Assembly: GCF_036245865.1 (NCBI RefSeq)
Contig: NZ_BTTW01000004.1
Span: forward strand, 62,001-126,000
Origin: Corallococcus caeni
GTDB lineage: Bacteria; Myxococcota; Myxococcia; Myxococcales; Myxococcaceae
Length of the DNA stretch: 64,000 bases
Direction of reading: 5' to 3'
The position numbers were made by a program, and so were the translations under genes. Positions within the stretch are counted from its first letter, which is position 1. Each line of letters starts with the position of its first letter. This document shows, in pieces, positions 8,844-15,683 of the stretch. A model generated the notes under the pieces. That model saw only the letters and a program-made list of their open reading frames with translations, was not told the origin of the DNA and searched no databases.

Positions 8844-9698
8844 ATGCTGGAGCGTTTCAGCGACAAGGTGAAGAAGGGCCTGCGCGGCTGGACAGAGCGC
8901 ATGGCCGGCGAGCAGCAATCCGACCACCTCCAGGCCCTGGCCCGGACGGAGAACGAGTACGGGGTGGATCCGTTCGGGTTCAACCTGGACTACAGCCTGG
9001 CCGCCATCGCCCCGTTCATGTGGCTCTACCGCCACTACTTCCGGGTGGAGGCCTACGGCGCGGACCGCATCCCCGCGGGGAGGGTGCTGCTGGTGTCCAA
9101 CCACTCCGGCCAGCTGCCCCTGGACGGCGCGATGATTGGCATTGCCCTGATGGTGGAGGGCAACCCGCCGCGCGCCATCCGCAGCATGGTGGAGAAGTGG
9201 GTGCCGTCCCTGCCGTACGTCTCCACGTTCATGGCGCGCGTGGGCCAGATTGTCGGCACGCCGGAGAACTGCCGGCGGCTGCTGGAGGCGGAGGAGGCCA
9301 TCCTCGTGTTCCCGGAAGGCACGCGCGGGCTCAACAAGCTGTGGCCCCAGCGCTACCAGCTCCAGGAGTTCGGCCTGGGCTTCATGCGACTGGCGCTGGA
9401 GACGAACACGCCCATCGTGCCCATCGCCGTGGTGGGCGCGGAGGAGCAGGCCCCCGCGCTGATGAACCTGAAGCCGGTGGCGAAGCTGCTGGGCTTCCCG
9501 TCCTTCCCCATCACCCCCACGGGCACGCCCTTCCCGCTGCCCACGAAGTACCGCATCTATTTCGGCGACGCGCTCCACTTCACCGGCCGCGCGGACGACG
9601 AGGACAGCGAACTGGACAAGAAGGTGCGCACCGTGAAGGCCTCCATCCAGGCGATGCTCCACCAGGGTCTCAAGGAACGCCGGGGCGTGTTCTGGTGA
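8844..9698 (+). CDS. Lysophospholipid/glycerol-phosphate acyltransferase family protein (PlsC-like)
   Basis: 284 residues. The acyltransferase block VSNHSGQLPLDG (about 89-100) holds the His and Asp of an expanded HX(n)D motif, and VFPEGTRG (about 155-162) is the second PlsC signature. AAGGAG at 8831-8836 lies 7 bp before the ATG, so this start is preferred over an in-frame ATG 30 bp upstream. The family transfers an acyl chain to a phospholipid precursor or another hydroxyl at the inner membrane. The stop codon overlaps the GTG of the next gene (GTGA), indicating translational coupling to an epimerase-like protein. Confidence 0.88.
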   Translation: MLERFSDKVKKGLRGWTERMAGEQQSDHLQALARTENEYGVDPFGFNLDYSLAAIAPFMWLYRHYFRVEAYGADRIPAGRVLLVSNHSGQLPLDGAMIGIALMVEGNPPRAIRSMVEKWVPSLPYVSTFMARVGQIVGTPENCRRLLEAEEAILVFPEGTRGLNKLWPQRYQLQEFGLGFMRLALETNTPIVPIAVVGAEEQAPALMNLKPVAKLLGFPSFPITPTGTPFPLPTKYRIYFGDALHFTGRADDEDSELDKKVRTVKASIQAMLHQGLKERRGVFW

Positions 9699-10660
9699 GC
9701 GCGACGAACGAGGAGAAGGAGTCCGGCGCGGTGGACAAGCGCCCGGCCGTCGTCGTCACCGGCATCAGCGGCAACCTGGGCCGCACGCTGGCGAAGCAGC
9801 TGCACAAGCGCGAGCGCATCATCGGCATCGACCGGCGCCCCTTCGTGGGCAAGCCGAAGGACGTCGAGATGCACCAGCTGGACCTGCGCAAGAAGAAGGC
9901 GGAGGACGTCTTCCGCAAGAACGAAATCCGCGCCGTCATCCACATGGGCATCATGCATGACCCGCGCATGAGCGAGGAGGAGCACCACTCGTTCAACGTC
10001 GTGGGGACCACGCGCCTGTTGGAGTACTGCGCGAAGTACGGCGTGAAGAAGGTGGTGGTGCTGTCCTCGGCCAACGTCTACGGCCCCAGCCCGGACAACT
10101 CCAACTTCCTCACGGAGGATGCGCCGCTGATGGCCGCGAGCCGCTTCTCCGGCGTGCGCGACCTCATCGAAGTGGACATGCTGGCGCACAGCTTCTTCTG
10201 GAAGCACCCCGACATCGAGACGGTCATCCTGCGGCCCGTCCACATCGTCGGGCCCACCATCAAGAACGCGCCGTCCCACTACCTGCGCCTGCGCTACCCG
10301 TGGACCATGGCGGGCTTCGACCCGATGGTGCAGCTCATCCACGTGGAGGACGTGGCCCGCGCCATGATGGAGGCCCTGCGGCCGGAGCCCAAGGGCGTCT
10401 ACAACGTCGTCGGCCCCGGCCAGGTGCCCCTGTCCGCGGTGCTGCGCGAACTGGGCAGCACCCCCATCCCCGTGCCGCACCCGGTGGCCCGGCCGCTCTT
10501 GGGCCTGATGTTCCGCTACCGGCTGGCCAACTTCCCGCCGCCGGAGCTGGACCACATCCAGTTCCTCTGCGCCGTGGACGGCAACCGGTGGGTCCAGGAC
10601 GTGGGCTGGAAGGCCCAGCACTCCATGCGCGACACCATCCGCTCCGTCATCGGCGAGTAG
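9695..10660 (+). CDS. Extended-SDR/epimerase-fold NAD(P)-binding protein, catalytic Tyr/Lys apparently replaced
   Basis: 321 residues starting at a GTG that overlaps the stop codon of the acyltransferase. The Rossmann signature is VTGISGNLGRTL (about 18-29), and SSANVYGP is the usual Ser-containing strand. Where extended SDR enzymes have YxxxK, the text here reads RFSGVRDLIE, with Phe and Arg at the two catalytic positions. It may therefore be an atypical, possibly non-reductive NAD(P)-binding protein. Coupling with a PlsC-like acyltransferase suggests a lipid-related role, which is inference. Confidence 0.85.
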   Translation: MSATNEEKESGAVDKRPAVVVTGISGNLGRTLAKQLHKRERIIGIDRRPFVGKPKDVEMHQLDLRKKKAEDVFRKNEIRAVIHMGIMHDPRMSEEEHHSFNVVGTTRLLEYCAKYGVKKVVVLSSANVYGPSPDNSNFLTEDAPLMAASRFSGVRDLIEVDMLAHSFFWKHPDIETVILRPVHIVGPTIKNAPSHYLRLRYPWTMAGFDPMVQLIHVEDVARAMMEALRPEPKGVYNVVGPGQVPLSAVLRELGSTPIPVPHPVARPLLGLMFRYRLANFPPPELDHIQFLCAVDGNRWVQDVGWKAQHSMRDTIRSVIGE

Positions 10661-10680
10661 CGCGAGGGTCGCGGCTTTTC
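10661..10680 (+). terminator. Weak intrinsic terminator after the epimerase gene
   Basis: Directly after the stop codon, CGCGA-GGG-TCGCG forms a 5-bp stem followed by GCTTTTC. It is short, but correctly placed to end the acyltransferase-epimerase message. Confidence 0.4.
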
Positions 10681-10699
10681 GTGGGACCCGCCGTCAGTT

Positions 10700-10719
10700 C
10701 CCTGACAGACATGTCAGGG
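10700..10719. promoter_or_regulatory. Operator palindrome 1 (CCCTGACA-N4-TGTCAGGG)
   Basis: A perfect 8-bp inverted repeat with a 4-bp centre (GACA). It shares its TGACA-N4-TGTCA core with the second palindrome, whose centre is exactly 45 bp downstream. Its centre is about 141 bp upstream of the sigma-54 promoter, a typical distance for a bacterial enhancer-binding protein site. The regulator is not identified. Confidence 0.7.
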
Positions 10720-10744
10720 GGGACGTGGCGGCATGGCAGGGAGG

Positions 10745-10764
10745 GCCTGACAGCACTGTCAGGC
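10745..10764. promoter_or_regulatory. Operator palindrome 2 (GCCTGACA-N4-TGTCAGGC)
   Basis: A perfect 8-bp inverted repeat with centre GCAC, sharing the CCTGACA/TGTCAGG arms with palindrome 1. Its centre is about 96 bp upstream of the -24 element at 10851. Two identical-arm palindromes about four helical turns apart upstream of a -24/-12 promoter are the expected layout for an enhancer-binding protein. Confidence 0.7.
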
Positions 10765-10849
10765 ATGGGACGGTGACGACGGGGAGTGAGGCCCGATAAG
10801 TGCCTGATTTCCCGTGGGAACCCGGGGTGGGGCAGGGGGGCGCGGGGGT

Positions 10850-10865
10850 TGGCACCGGCATTGCT
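10850..10865 (+). promoter_or_regulatory. Sigma-54 (-24/-12) promoter
   Basis: TGGCAC-N5-TTGCT matches the sigma-54 consensus closely. The invariant GG (10851-10852) and GC (10863-10864) are separated by exactly 10 bp. The predicted start point is near 10876. No protein gene on the plus strand follows before 11531, and a strong terminator lies 83 bp beyond the predicted start, so the promoter appears to serve a small RNA. Confidence 0.82.
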
Positions 10866-10875
10866 CTAGAGACCA

Positions 10876-11002
10876 GGCAACACGGCGGGGTCGCAGCGGG
10901 CCGGAAGTACCGCGCGACATCGTCACCCTGGTAGGGGGTTCCATTGGGGAACCCTCGACGCCCATCGTCTCGGCCGGCCCCGAGACGGTGGGCGATTTTT
11001 TT
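10876..11002 (+). ncRNA. Candidate sigma-54-dependent small RNA, about 127 nt
   Basis: Bounded by the sigma-54 promoter and an intrinsic terminator. Visible structure includes a possible long-range 5' pairing (ACCAGG at 10872-10877 with CCTGGT at 10927-10932, only partly inside the predicted transcript), a 9-bp hairpin at 10934-10956 closed around GGGTTCC and GGAACCC, and the terminator hairpin. No credible coding frame begins inside it. In M. xanthus the development-controlling sRNA Pxr is of similar size and is reported to be sigma-54 linked, so this could be a Pxr homologue, or an unrelated RNA. Sequence identity to Pxr cannot be judged here. The lipoprotein gene at 11019-11438 lies convergent just downstream. 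Confidence 0.68.
10959..11002 (+). terminator. Strong intrinsic terminator of the small RNA
   Basis: A 15-bp stem (10959-10973 with 10980-10994, one G-U pair) with a 6-nt loop CCGGCC, then A and seven T residues (10996-11002). The T tract is only on the plus-strand side, so it terminates rightward transcription and not the convergent lipoprotein gene. Confidence 0.9.
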
Positions 11003-11018
11003 GCGGGGTACGGGGCGG

Positions 11019-11438
11019 CTACTCCAGCTCGCCCGCGAAGGGGCCCGACTGCTGCTTCTCCAGCAGCCAGACGCCGTCCCGGAAGACGAACTCCGAGGTG
11101 ACGGAGTCGGTCTGCTCGCTGACGGAGGGCAGGCGCATCCACTGGATGCGGCTGTGGACGGTGGCGCGGCGGCCGTCTTCGGCGAGCTTCACGTCCTCGA
11201 TTTCAAAGTCGGTGACGGTGAGGTCGCGCTCGTCGTGGAGGGCGCGGCGCTGACGTTCGAAGTCCTGGCGCTCCTCGGGGACGAGGAAGCCGGCGAGGGC
11301 GCGGTAGTTCCTCCAGCGCAGGTTCTTGTGGAAGCCCTCCACGACGGGGCGGAGCTCTTCCAGGTCCGACTTGGGTGGCGTGTGGGCACAGGCCCCACCG
11401 AGGACCAGGGCAACCATCAGGGCAGGCAGGCGTTTCAT
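11019..11438 (-). CDS. Small putative lipoprotein of unknown function
   Basis: 139 residues from the ATG at 11438. The N-terminus MKRLPALMVALVLGGACAH is a signal peptide with a lipobox-like GGAC, predicting a lipidated Cys at about residue 16. The mature part is a small alpha/beta domain with alternating charged strands (FEIEDVKL, ATVHSRIQWM, VTSEFVFRDGVWLLE), similar in feel to NTF2-like or DUF4440-type folds, but not confidently assigned. It ends 17 bp from the small-RNA terminator and diverges from the TPR gene at 11531. Confidence 0.75.
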   Translation of the reverse strand: MKRLPALMVALVLGGACAHTPPKSDLEELRPVVEGFHKNLRWRNYRALAGFLVPEERQDFERQRRALHDERDLTVTDFEIEDVKLAEDGRRATVHSRIQWMRLPSVSEQTDSVTSEFVFRDGVWLLEKQQSGPFAGELE

Positions 11439-11530
11439 GCGCGCGACGCTACCAGCCGCTGGGCGGAACGGACGAGGGCAGTGGTATGGTCCGCGCTCCC
11501 CCGCTAAGCGCACCGGAGTCGCGACTCAAC

Positions 11531-14500
11531 ATGGCCAAGTCGATGGTGGAGCGTTACGAGCAGCTCCTCCGGCAGGACCCGACCTCTTCCGTCTTCGTGG
11601 AGCTGGCGAAGGCGCTGCTGGAGAAGGGAGACGCGGCGCGCACCATCGAGGTGTGTACGCAGGGCATCTCCCACCACCCCACGTCCACCGTGGGGCGGGT
11701 GCTGTGGGGCAAGGCCCTCATCCAGCTGGGGCGGCCCGCGGAGGCGATGGAGCAGTTCGACCAGGCCATCGCCATCGAGCGGGACAACCCGTACGCCTAC
11801 AACCTCATTGGCGACGTGCTGTTGCAGCGCGGGCTGTACCGCTCCGCGCTGCCCATTCTGCGCAAGGCCGTGGCGCTGCAGCCCAACAACGGGCGCGTGA
11901 AGCAGTGGCTGGACCAGGCCCAGCAGGCGCTGTCCGGCGGGCCCGCGCCCATCTTCGAGGACCTGGGCATCCTGGCGACCCCGGCGGCGCCCGCGGAGGA
12001 AGAGGCGCCGGAGGCACCCGGAGCGGAGGCGCACGCGTCCGCGTTCGAGGCGCGTGCCGCCGCGGCGGCGGGGCTGGAGCCGCGCCGTGCGGCCCGGACG
12101 GAGACGCCGGCGGGCGGCATGGATGCGCAGGCCGCGGCCAGGGTCGGATCCGTCGAGGCGCACGGTGGGCCGACCGCGCCCTTGGGGACGCCGGTGCCGG
12201 AGGACGCGCGGGGCGATGGCTCCGTGGAGGCCGGTGGTTCGTCCGCGGCGGGTGAGCAGCGCGGTGGCGTGTCGGATCCGGGGCAGGCGGCGTCGGGCGT
12301 CGGAACGGATCCGGGCAACGGCTCCGGAGCGGGGCGCGGTCGTGGGGCAAGTGGTGGCCCGTCGGATCCGGGCAACGGCTCCGGAGCGGAGCCTGGTCGT
12401 TCGGCCAGTGGTGGTCCGTCGGATCCGGGGCAGGAGCCGGGTTCGGGGCGGGGGCGCGCGGCGGGTCAGGACGCTTCGGACGCGGGGCAGGAGCCCGGTT
12501 CGGCACGCGGTGACGCTTCGGTCGCGGGCCCGGATGGCGCTCCGGAGCAGGGCCGCGACGCGACGGCCGGTGCGCCTTCGGATCCGGCTCAGGGGGCCAG
12601 CGCGGGTGCGGGGGCGGCCTCCGGCCGTGGGCGCAAGTCCGGGATGCTGGCGGACCTGCCTGACGCCCCTCCGGCGGACGAACCCGCTTCGCAGGGCGGG
12701 GGACTGCTCGGAGACCTTCCTCCTCCGGAGGTGGCGCGGGCTCGCGCGGCGGTGCCGGTGACGCCGGCTCCGGTGGCGTCGGGGGCGGGCGGCAAGCGCT
12801 CGCTGCTGGACGACATCCCGGATGCGACGGAGCTGGCGGCGGCCGCGGCGCGCAACAAGGCGGCGGCCAACGCCAAGGACACGGAGGCGCTCGCGGCGAA
12901 GTACGAGCGCGAGATGCACGAGAAGATCGCCAAGGAGCGGGCGAAGCAGTCCCTCATCGAGCGATACGGCGCGAAGACCGTGGCCCTCTTCGTGGCCCTC
13001 ATCTTCCTGGGCGCGAGCGCCGGCTTCTTCATCCTCTACCGCTCCCGTCAGGGCGGCCAGACGCTGTCGGAGACGCTGGAGCTCGCGAAGCGCGCCATCG
13101 CGCAGGACACGGGGGCGTCGCTGGACGAGGCGCTCCGGCAGCTCGACCGCGCGCGCGACATGGACGAGGCGAGCCCGGCAGCCTGGGCGCTCGCGGGCTA
13201 CGCGCACGCGCTGCGCTACCTGGACCACGGCGCCAACGCCGACGACCGCCGGCTGGCGCTGGAGGCGCTGGAGAAGCCGGGCGTGAAGGAGGGCTTCAAC
13301 GGCCTGGTGCTCGCCACCAACGCGCTCGTCGCCGACGACCGGGGCCGCGAACCCGCGCACCGCGCGCTGCTCGCCTCGCAGGACGACGTGACGGAGGTGC
13401 ACGCGCTCGCGGGCAGCCTGCTCATCGCCGCCAAGGACGAGAAGAAGGCCCTGGACCGCTTCGACCGCGCGCTCAAGGCGTCGCCGGGCAACGTGCGCGC
13501 GCTGGTGGCGCTGGGCGACTACTACCTCGCCTCCGAGGACTTCCCGCAGGCGCTGGAGATGTTCAAGCGCGCCCGCGAGGTCTCCAAGGAGCACCCGGCC
13601 GCCCGCATCGGGATGGCCGAGAGCCGGCTCGCGCTGGAGCAGGACCTGGACGCGGCGCTGGCGGACGTGGCGCCGCTCGCGCAGGACCCGAAGCTGCCCC
13701 CCGCGCTCCAGCCCCGTCAGCACCTGGTGCACGGCGAGCTGCTGTCCGCGCTGGGCAAGTACGAGGAAGCGCGCGCGATGCTCTCCAAGGGCACGCAGGG
13801 GCCGCTGGCCATGGACTTCCAGCTGGCGCTCGGGGCCGCGGGCCGCGCGGCGGGCAAGCTGGAGGCCGCGCAGCAGGCCTACGAGGCCGCGCTGAAGCTG
13901 CAGCCCAAGAGCGAGGCCGCGAAGGAGGGCCTGGGGCGCACGCTGCTGGACCGCGACCGCGAGAAGGAAGCGCTGCAGCGGCTGGAGGCGGACGGCGGCC
14001 GCAAGGTGTCGCTGGTGCGCGGTGCCGCCTACGCGCGGCTGGGCGACTGGAAGCGCGCCCGCGTGGAGCTGGGCAAGACGCGCGTGAACGACCGCTATCC
14101 GCCGGAGGCCGTCGCGTGGCTCGCGCTGGCGGACGCGAACGAGGGCAACGGCGCCCAGGCCCGCGACGTGCTGGAGAAGGCGCTGGCCAAGAAGCCCCGC
14201 ACGGACCTGCGCGTGGCGCTGGGACAGGTGTACTGGCGTGAGCGCGCGCTCGACAAGGCGCAGGCGCAATTCGACGAGGCGCTGAAGGACCCGCGCGACT
14301 ACGAGGGCGCGTGCTCGCTGGGGCGGCTGCTCCTGTCGCGCGGCCTGCCGGACATGGCGCTCAAGCCGCTGACGCAGGCGGTGGAGCGCAACGGCGCGCA
14401 CGGAGAGGCGCGCGACGCCCTGGGCCGCACGCTGCTGGCGCTGGGCCGGACTCCGGAGGCGCTGAAGCAGTTCGAGGCGTGGCAGCTGGACAACCCGGGC

Positions 14501-15286
14501 AACGCGGACGCGCACAAGGGCTTCGCGCTGGCGCTGTACCAGTCCGGCCGCCGCAAGGAGGCGGAAGGGGCGTCCGGCCGCGCGGTGAAGCTGGCACCGG
14601 ACGACGCGGAAGGGCAGCGGCTGCGCGCGGCGCTCCTGTTCGCCAACGGCGACGCGAGGGGCGGCTTCGCGGCGCTGGAGCGCGCCAACAAGCTGGACTC
14701 CAAGGACCCGGACACCTTCTGCGAAATCGCCCAGGCGTTCCTGCGCCAGGGGCAGGTGGAGAGCGCGGACGCCGCCTTCGCGGCGGCGCGGCGCGAAGGG
14801 CCGGACGCGACGTGCGGCCGCGTGGGCGAGCTGTACACGCAACTGCCGGGCGGCGGACGCGGCGCGGCGCGCACGCTGCAGGACCTGGCCGACAAGGCGC
14901 CCACCGTCTGGGACAAGGCTTTCGCCAAGGTGACGCTGGCGCGCGTGCTGCTGGGCGCCGGGGCCGTGAAGGAGGCCCGCGCGGCGGCGGACGAGGCCGT
15001 GAAGCTGGCCCCCTACAACGGGCGCGCGTACCTGGCCCTGGGACTGGTGGCCTTCAAGCAGCGGCAGGAGGCCCCCGCTCGCGAGGCGCTGGCCAAGGCC
15101 GTGGAGCTGGAGCCCACGGACGGCCTGGCGCACCTGGCGCTGGCGGACGTGCTGGTGCGCGAGTCCTCGGAGCTGCCCCGGGCGGTGGAGGCCTACGAGG
15201 TCTTCCTGAAGCTCGCCGGGGGGGCGCCGGAGGCAAACCGGGTGAAGAAGGCCCTTCCGCTCCTCAAGCGCCGGGCGTCGCGCTAG
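11531..15286 (+). CDS. Large bitopic TPR protein
   Basis: 1251 residues. An N-terminal block of about three TPRs (residues 5-140) is followed by a Gly/Ser/Asp/Pro-rich low-complexity stretch (about 150-420), a coiled, charged segment (KYEREMHEKIAKERAKQSL), one transmembrane helix (about 480-503, VALFVALIFLGASAGFFIL) and a long array of about 18 TPRs to the end. TPRs thus lie on both sides of the inner membrane if the helix inserts once. The layout, with cytoplasmic repeats, linker, single helix and periplasmic TPRs, parallels the protein at 1-4027. Myxobacterial gliding and type IV pilus machines contain TPR scaffolds of this kind, but no specific name can be assigned. A small two-helix membrane protein follows 1 bp later. 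Confidence 0.9.
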   Translation: MAKSMVERYEQLLRQDPTSSVFVELAKALLEKGDAARTIEVCTQGISHHPTSTVGRVLWGKALIQLGRPAEAMEQFDQAIAIERDNPYAYNLIGDVLLQRGLYRSALPILRKAVALQPNNGRVKQWLDQAQQALSGGPAPIFEDLGILATPAAPAEEEAPEAPGAEAHASAFEARAAAAAGLEPRRAARTETPAGGMDAQAAARVGSVEAHGGPTAPLGTPVPEDARGDGSVEAGGSSAAGEQRGGVSDPGQAASGVGTDPGNGSGAGRGRGASGGPSDPGNGSGAEPGRSASGGPSDPGQEPGSGRGRAAGQDASDAGQEPGSARGDASVAGPDGAPEQGRDATAGAPSDPAQGASAGAGAASGRGRKSGMLADLPDAPPADEPASQGGGLLGDLPPPEVARARAAVPVTPAPVASGAGGKRSLLDDIPDATELAAAAARNKAAANAKDTEALAAKYEREMHEKIAKERAKQSLIERYGAKTVALFVALIFLGASAGFFILYRSRQGGQTLSETLELAKRAIAQDTGASLDEALRQLDRARDMDEASPAAWALAGYAHALRYLDHGANADDRRLALEALEKPGVKEGFNGLVLATNALVADDRGREPAHRALLASQDDVTEVHALAGSLLIAAKDEKKALDRFDRALKASPGNVRALVALGDYYLASEDFPQALEMFKRAREVSKEHPAARIGMAESRLALEQDLDAALADVAPLAQDPKLPPALQPRQHLVHGELLSALGKYEEARAMLSKGTQGPLAMDFQLALGAAGRAAGKLEAAQQAYEAALKLQPKSEAAKEGLGRTLLDRDREKEALQRLEADGGRKVSLVRGAAYARLGDWKRARVELGKTRVNDRYPPEAVAWLALADANEGNGAQARDVLEKALAKKPRTDLRVALGQVYWRERALDKAQAQFDEALKDPRDYEGACSLGRLLLSRGLPDMALKPLTQAVERNGAHGEARDALGRTLLALGRTPEALKQFEAWQLDNPGNADAHKGFALALYQSGRRKEAEGASGRAVKLAPDDAEGQRLRAALLFANGDARGGFAALERANKLDSKDPDTFCEIAQAFLRQGQVESADAAFAAARREGPDATCGRVGELYTQLPGGGRGAARTLQDLADKAPTVWDKAFAKVTLARVLLGAGAVKEARAAADEAVKLAPYNGRAYLALGLVAFKQRQEAPAREALAKAVELEPTDGLAHLALADVLVRESSELPRAVEAYEVFLKLAGGAPEANRVKKALPLLKRRASR
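12307..12477. repeat. 57-bp in-frame tandem repeat inside the TPR protein gene
   Basis: Units beginning GGATCCGGGCAACGGCTCC recur at 12307 and 12364, with a diverged third unit at 12421. They encode SDPGNGSGA(E/G)xGRxASGGP. The period of exactly 19 codons marks a disordered protein linker built by duplication. Confidence 0.8.
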
Positions 15287-15287
15287 C

Positions 15288-15683
15288 GTGGTGGACGTGA
15301 GCGAGCAGCGGCCCCCGTCCTCCCCCCTGCTGAAGGTCATGTGGGGCAACGCCTTCCTGCTGTCGGTGCTCTACCTGCTGACGGGCATCGTCGTGGAGTC
15401 CATCCGGCGGCGGTACCACGCGCCCTTCTTCGAGCGGCTCTCCATGGCGCTCGACTCGCTGCCGGCGCGGGCGCTGGAGCTGGTGCACGCGATGGAGCCG
15501 CTGCGCGCGGCGTACTTCACCGGCCGCATCAGCGACCTGGGCGTGCGCGTCGTCTTCGGCATCGTCACCGTGGCGGTCATCTTCCTGCTCGCCCTGGTGG
15601 TGGGCGCCATCATGGCCGTGCTGCGGTGGGCGCTCCTGCGCGCCAGCCGCGGTGGGAACAGCCCTCCGCCGGGTCACGGCTAG
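15288..15683 (+). CDS. Small membrane protein, two transmembrane helices
   Basis: About 131 residues from a GTG at 15288; a second GTG follows at 15291. Helix 1 is near residues 17-37 (VMWGNAFLLSVLYLLTGIVVE) and helix 2 near 85-112 (VVFGIVTVAVIFLLALVVGAIMAV), with an amphipathic charged loop between. The gene starts 1 bp after the TPR protein stop and is probably co-transcribed with it, so it may assist that protein at the inner membrane. The family is not recognised. Its stop codon TAG overlaps the stop of the convergent recQ within a shared CTAG. Confidence 0.75.
   Translation: MVDVSEQRPPSSPLLKVMWGNAFLLSVLYLLTGIVVESIRRRYHAPFFERLSMALDSLPARALELVHAMEPLRAAYFTGRISDLGVRVVFGIVTVAVIFLLALVVGAIMAVLRWALLRASRGGNSPPPGHG

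Noticed and set aside
10876-11002. Firm naming as Pxr
   Set aside because: Size and sigma-54 control are similar, but I cannot compare the sequence and neighbour genes are not decisive.
10814-11101. Short open frames across the small-RNA region as a possible small protein
   Set aside because: The frame starts upstream of the predicted transcript start, is Arg/Gly-rich, and crosses the strong terminator.
11504-15349. Long minus-strand open frame across the large TPR gene
   Set aside because: Composition dominated by Arg, Leu, Val and Gly without motifs. The plus strand encodes continuous TPRs.
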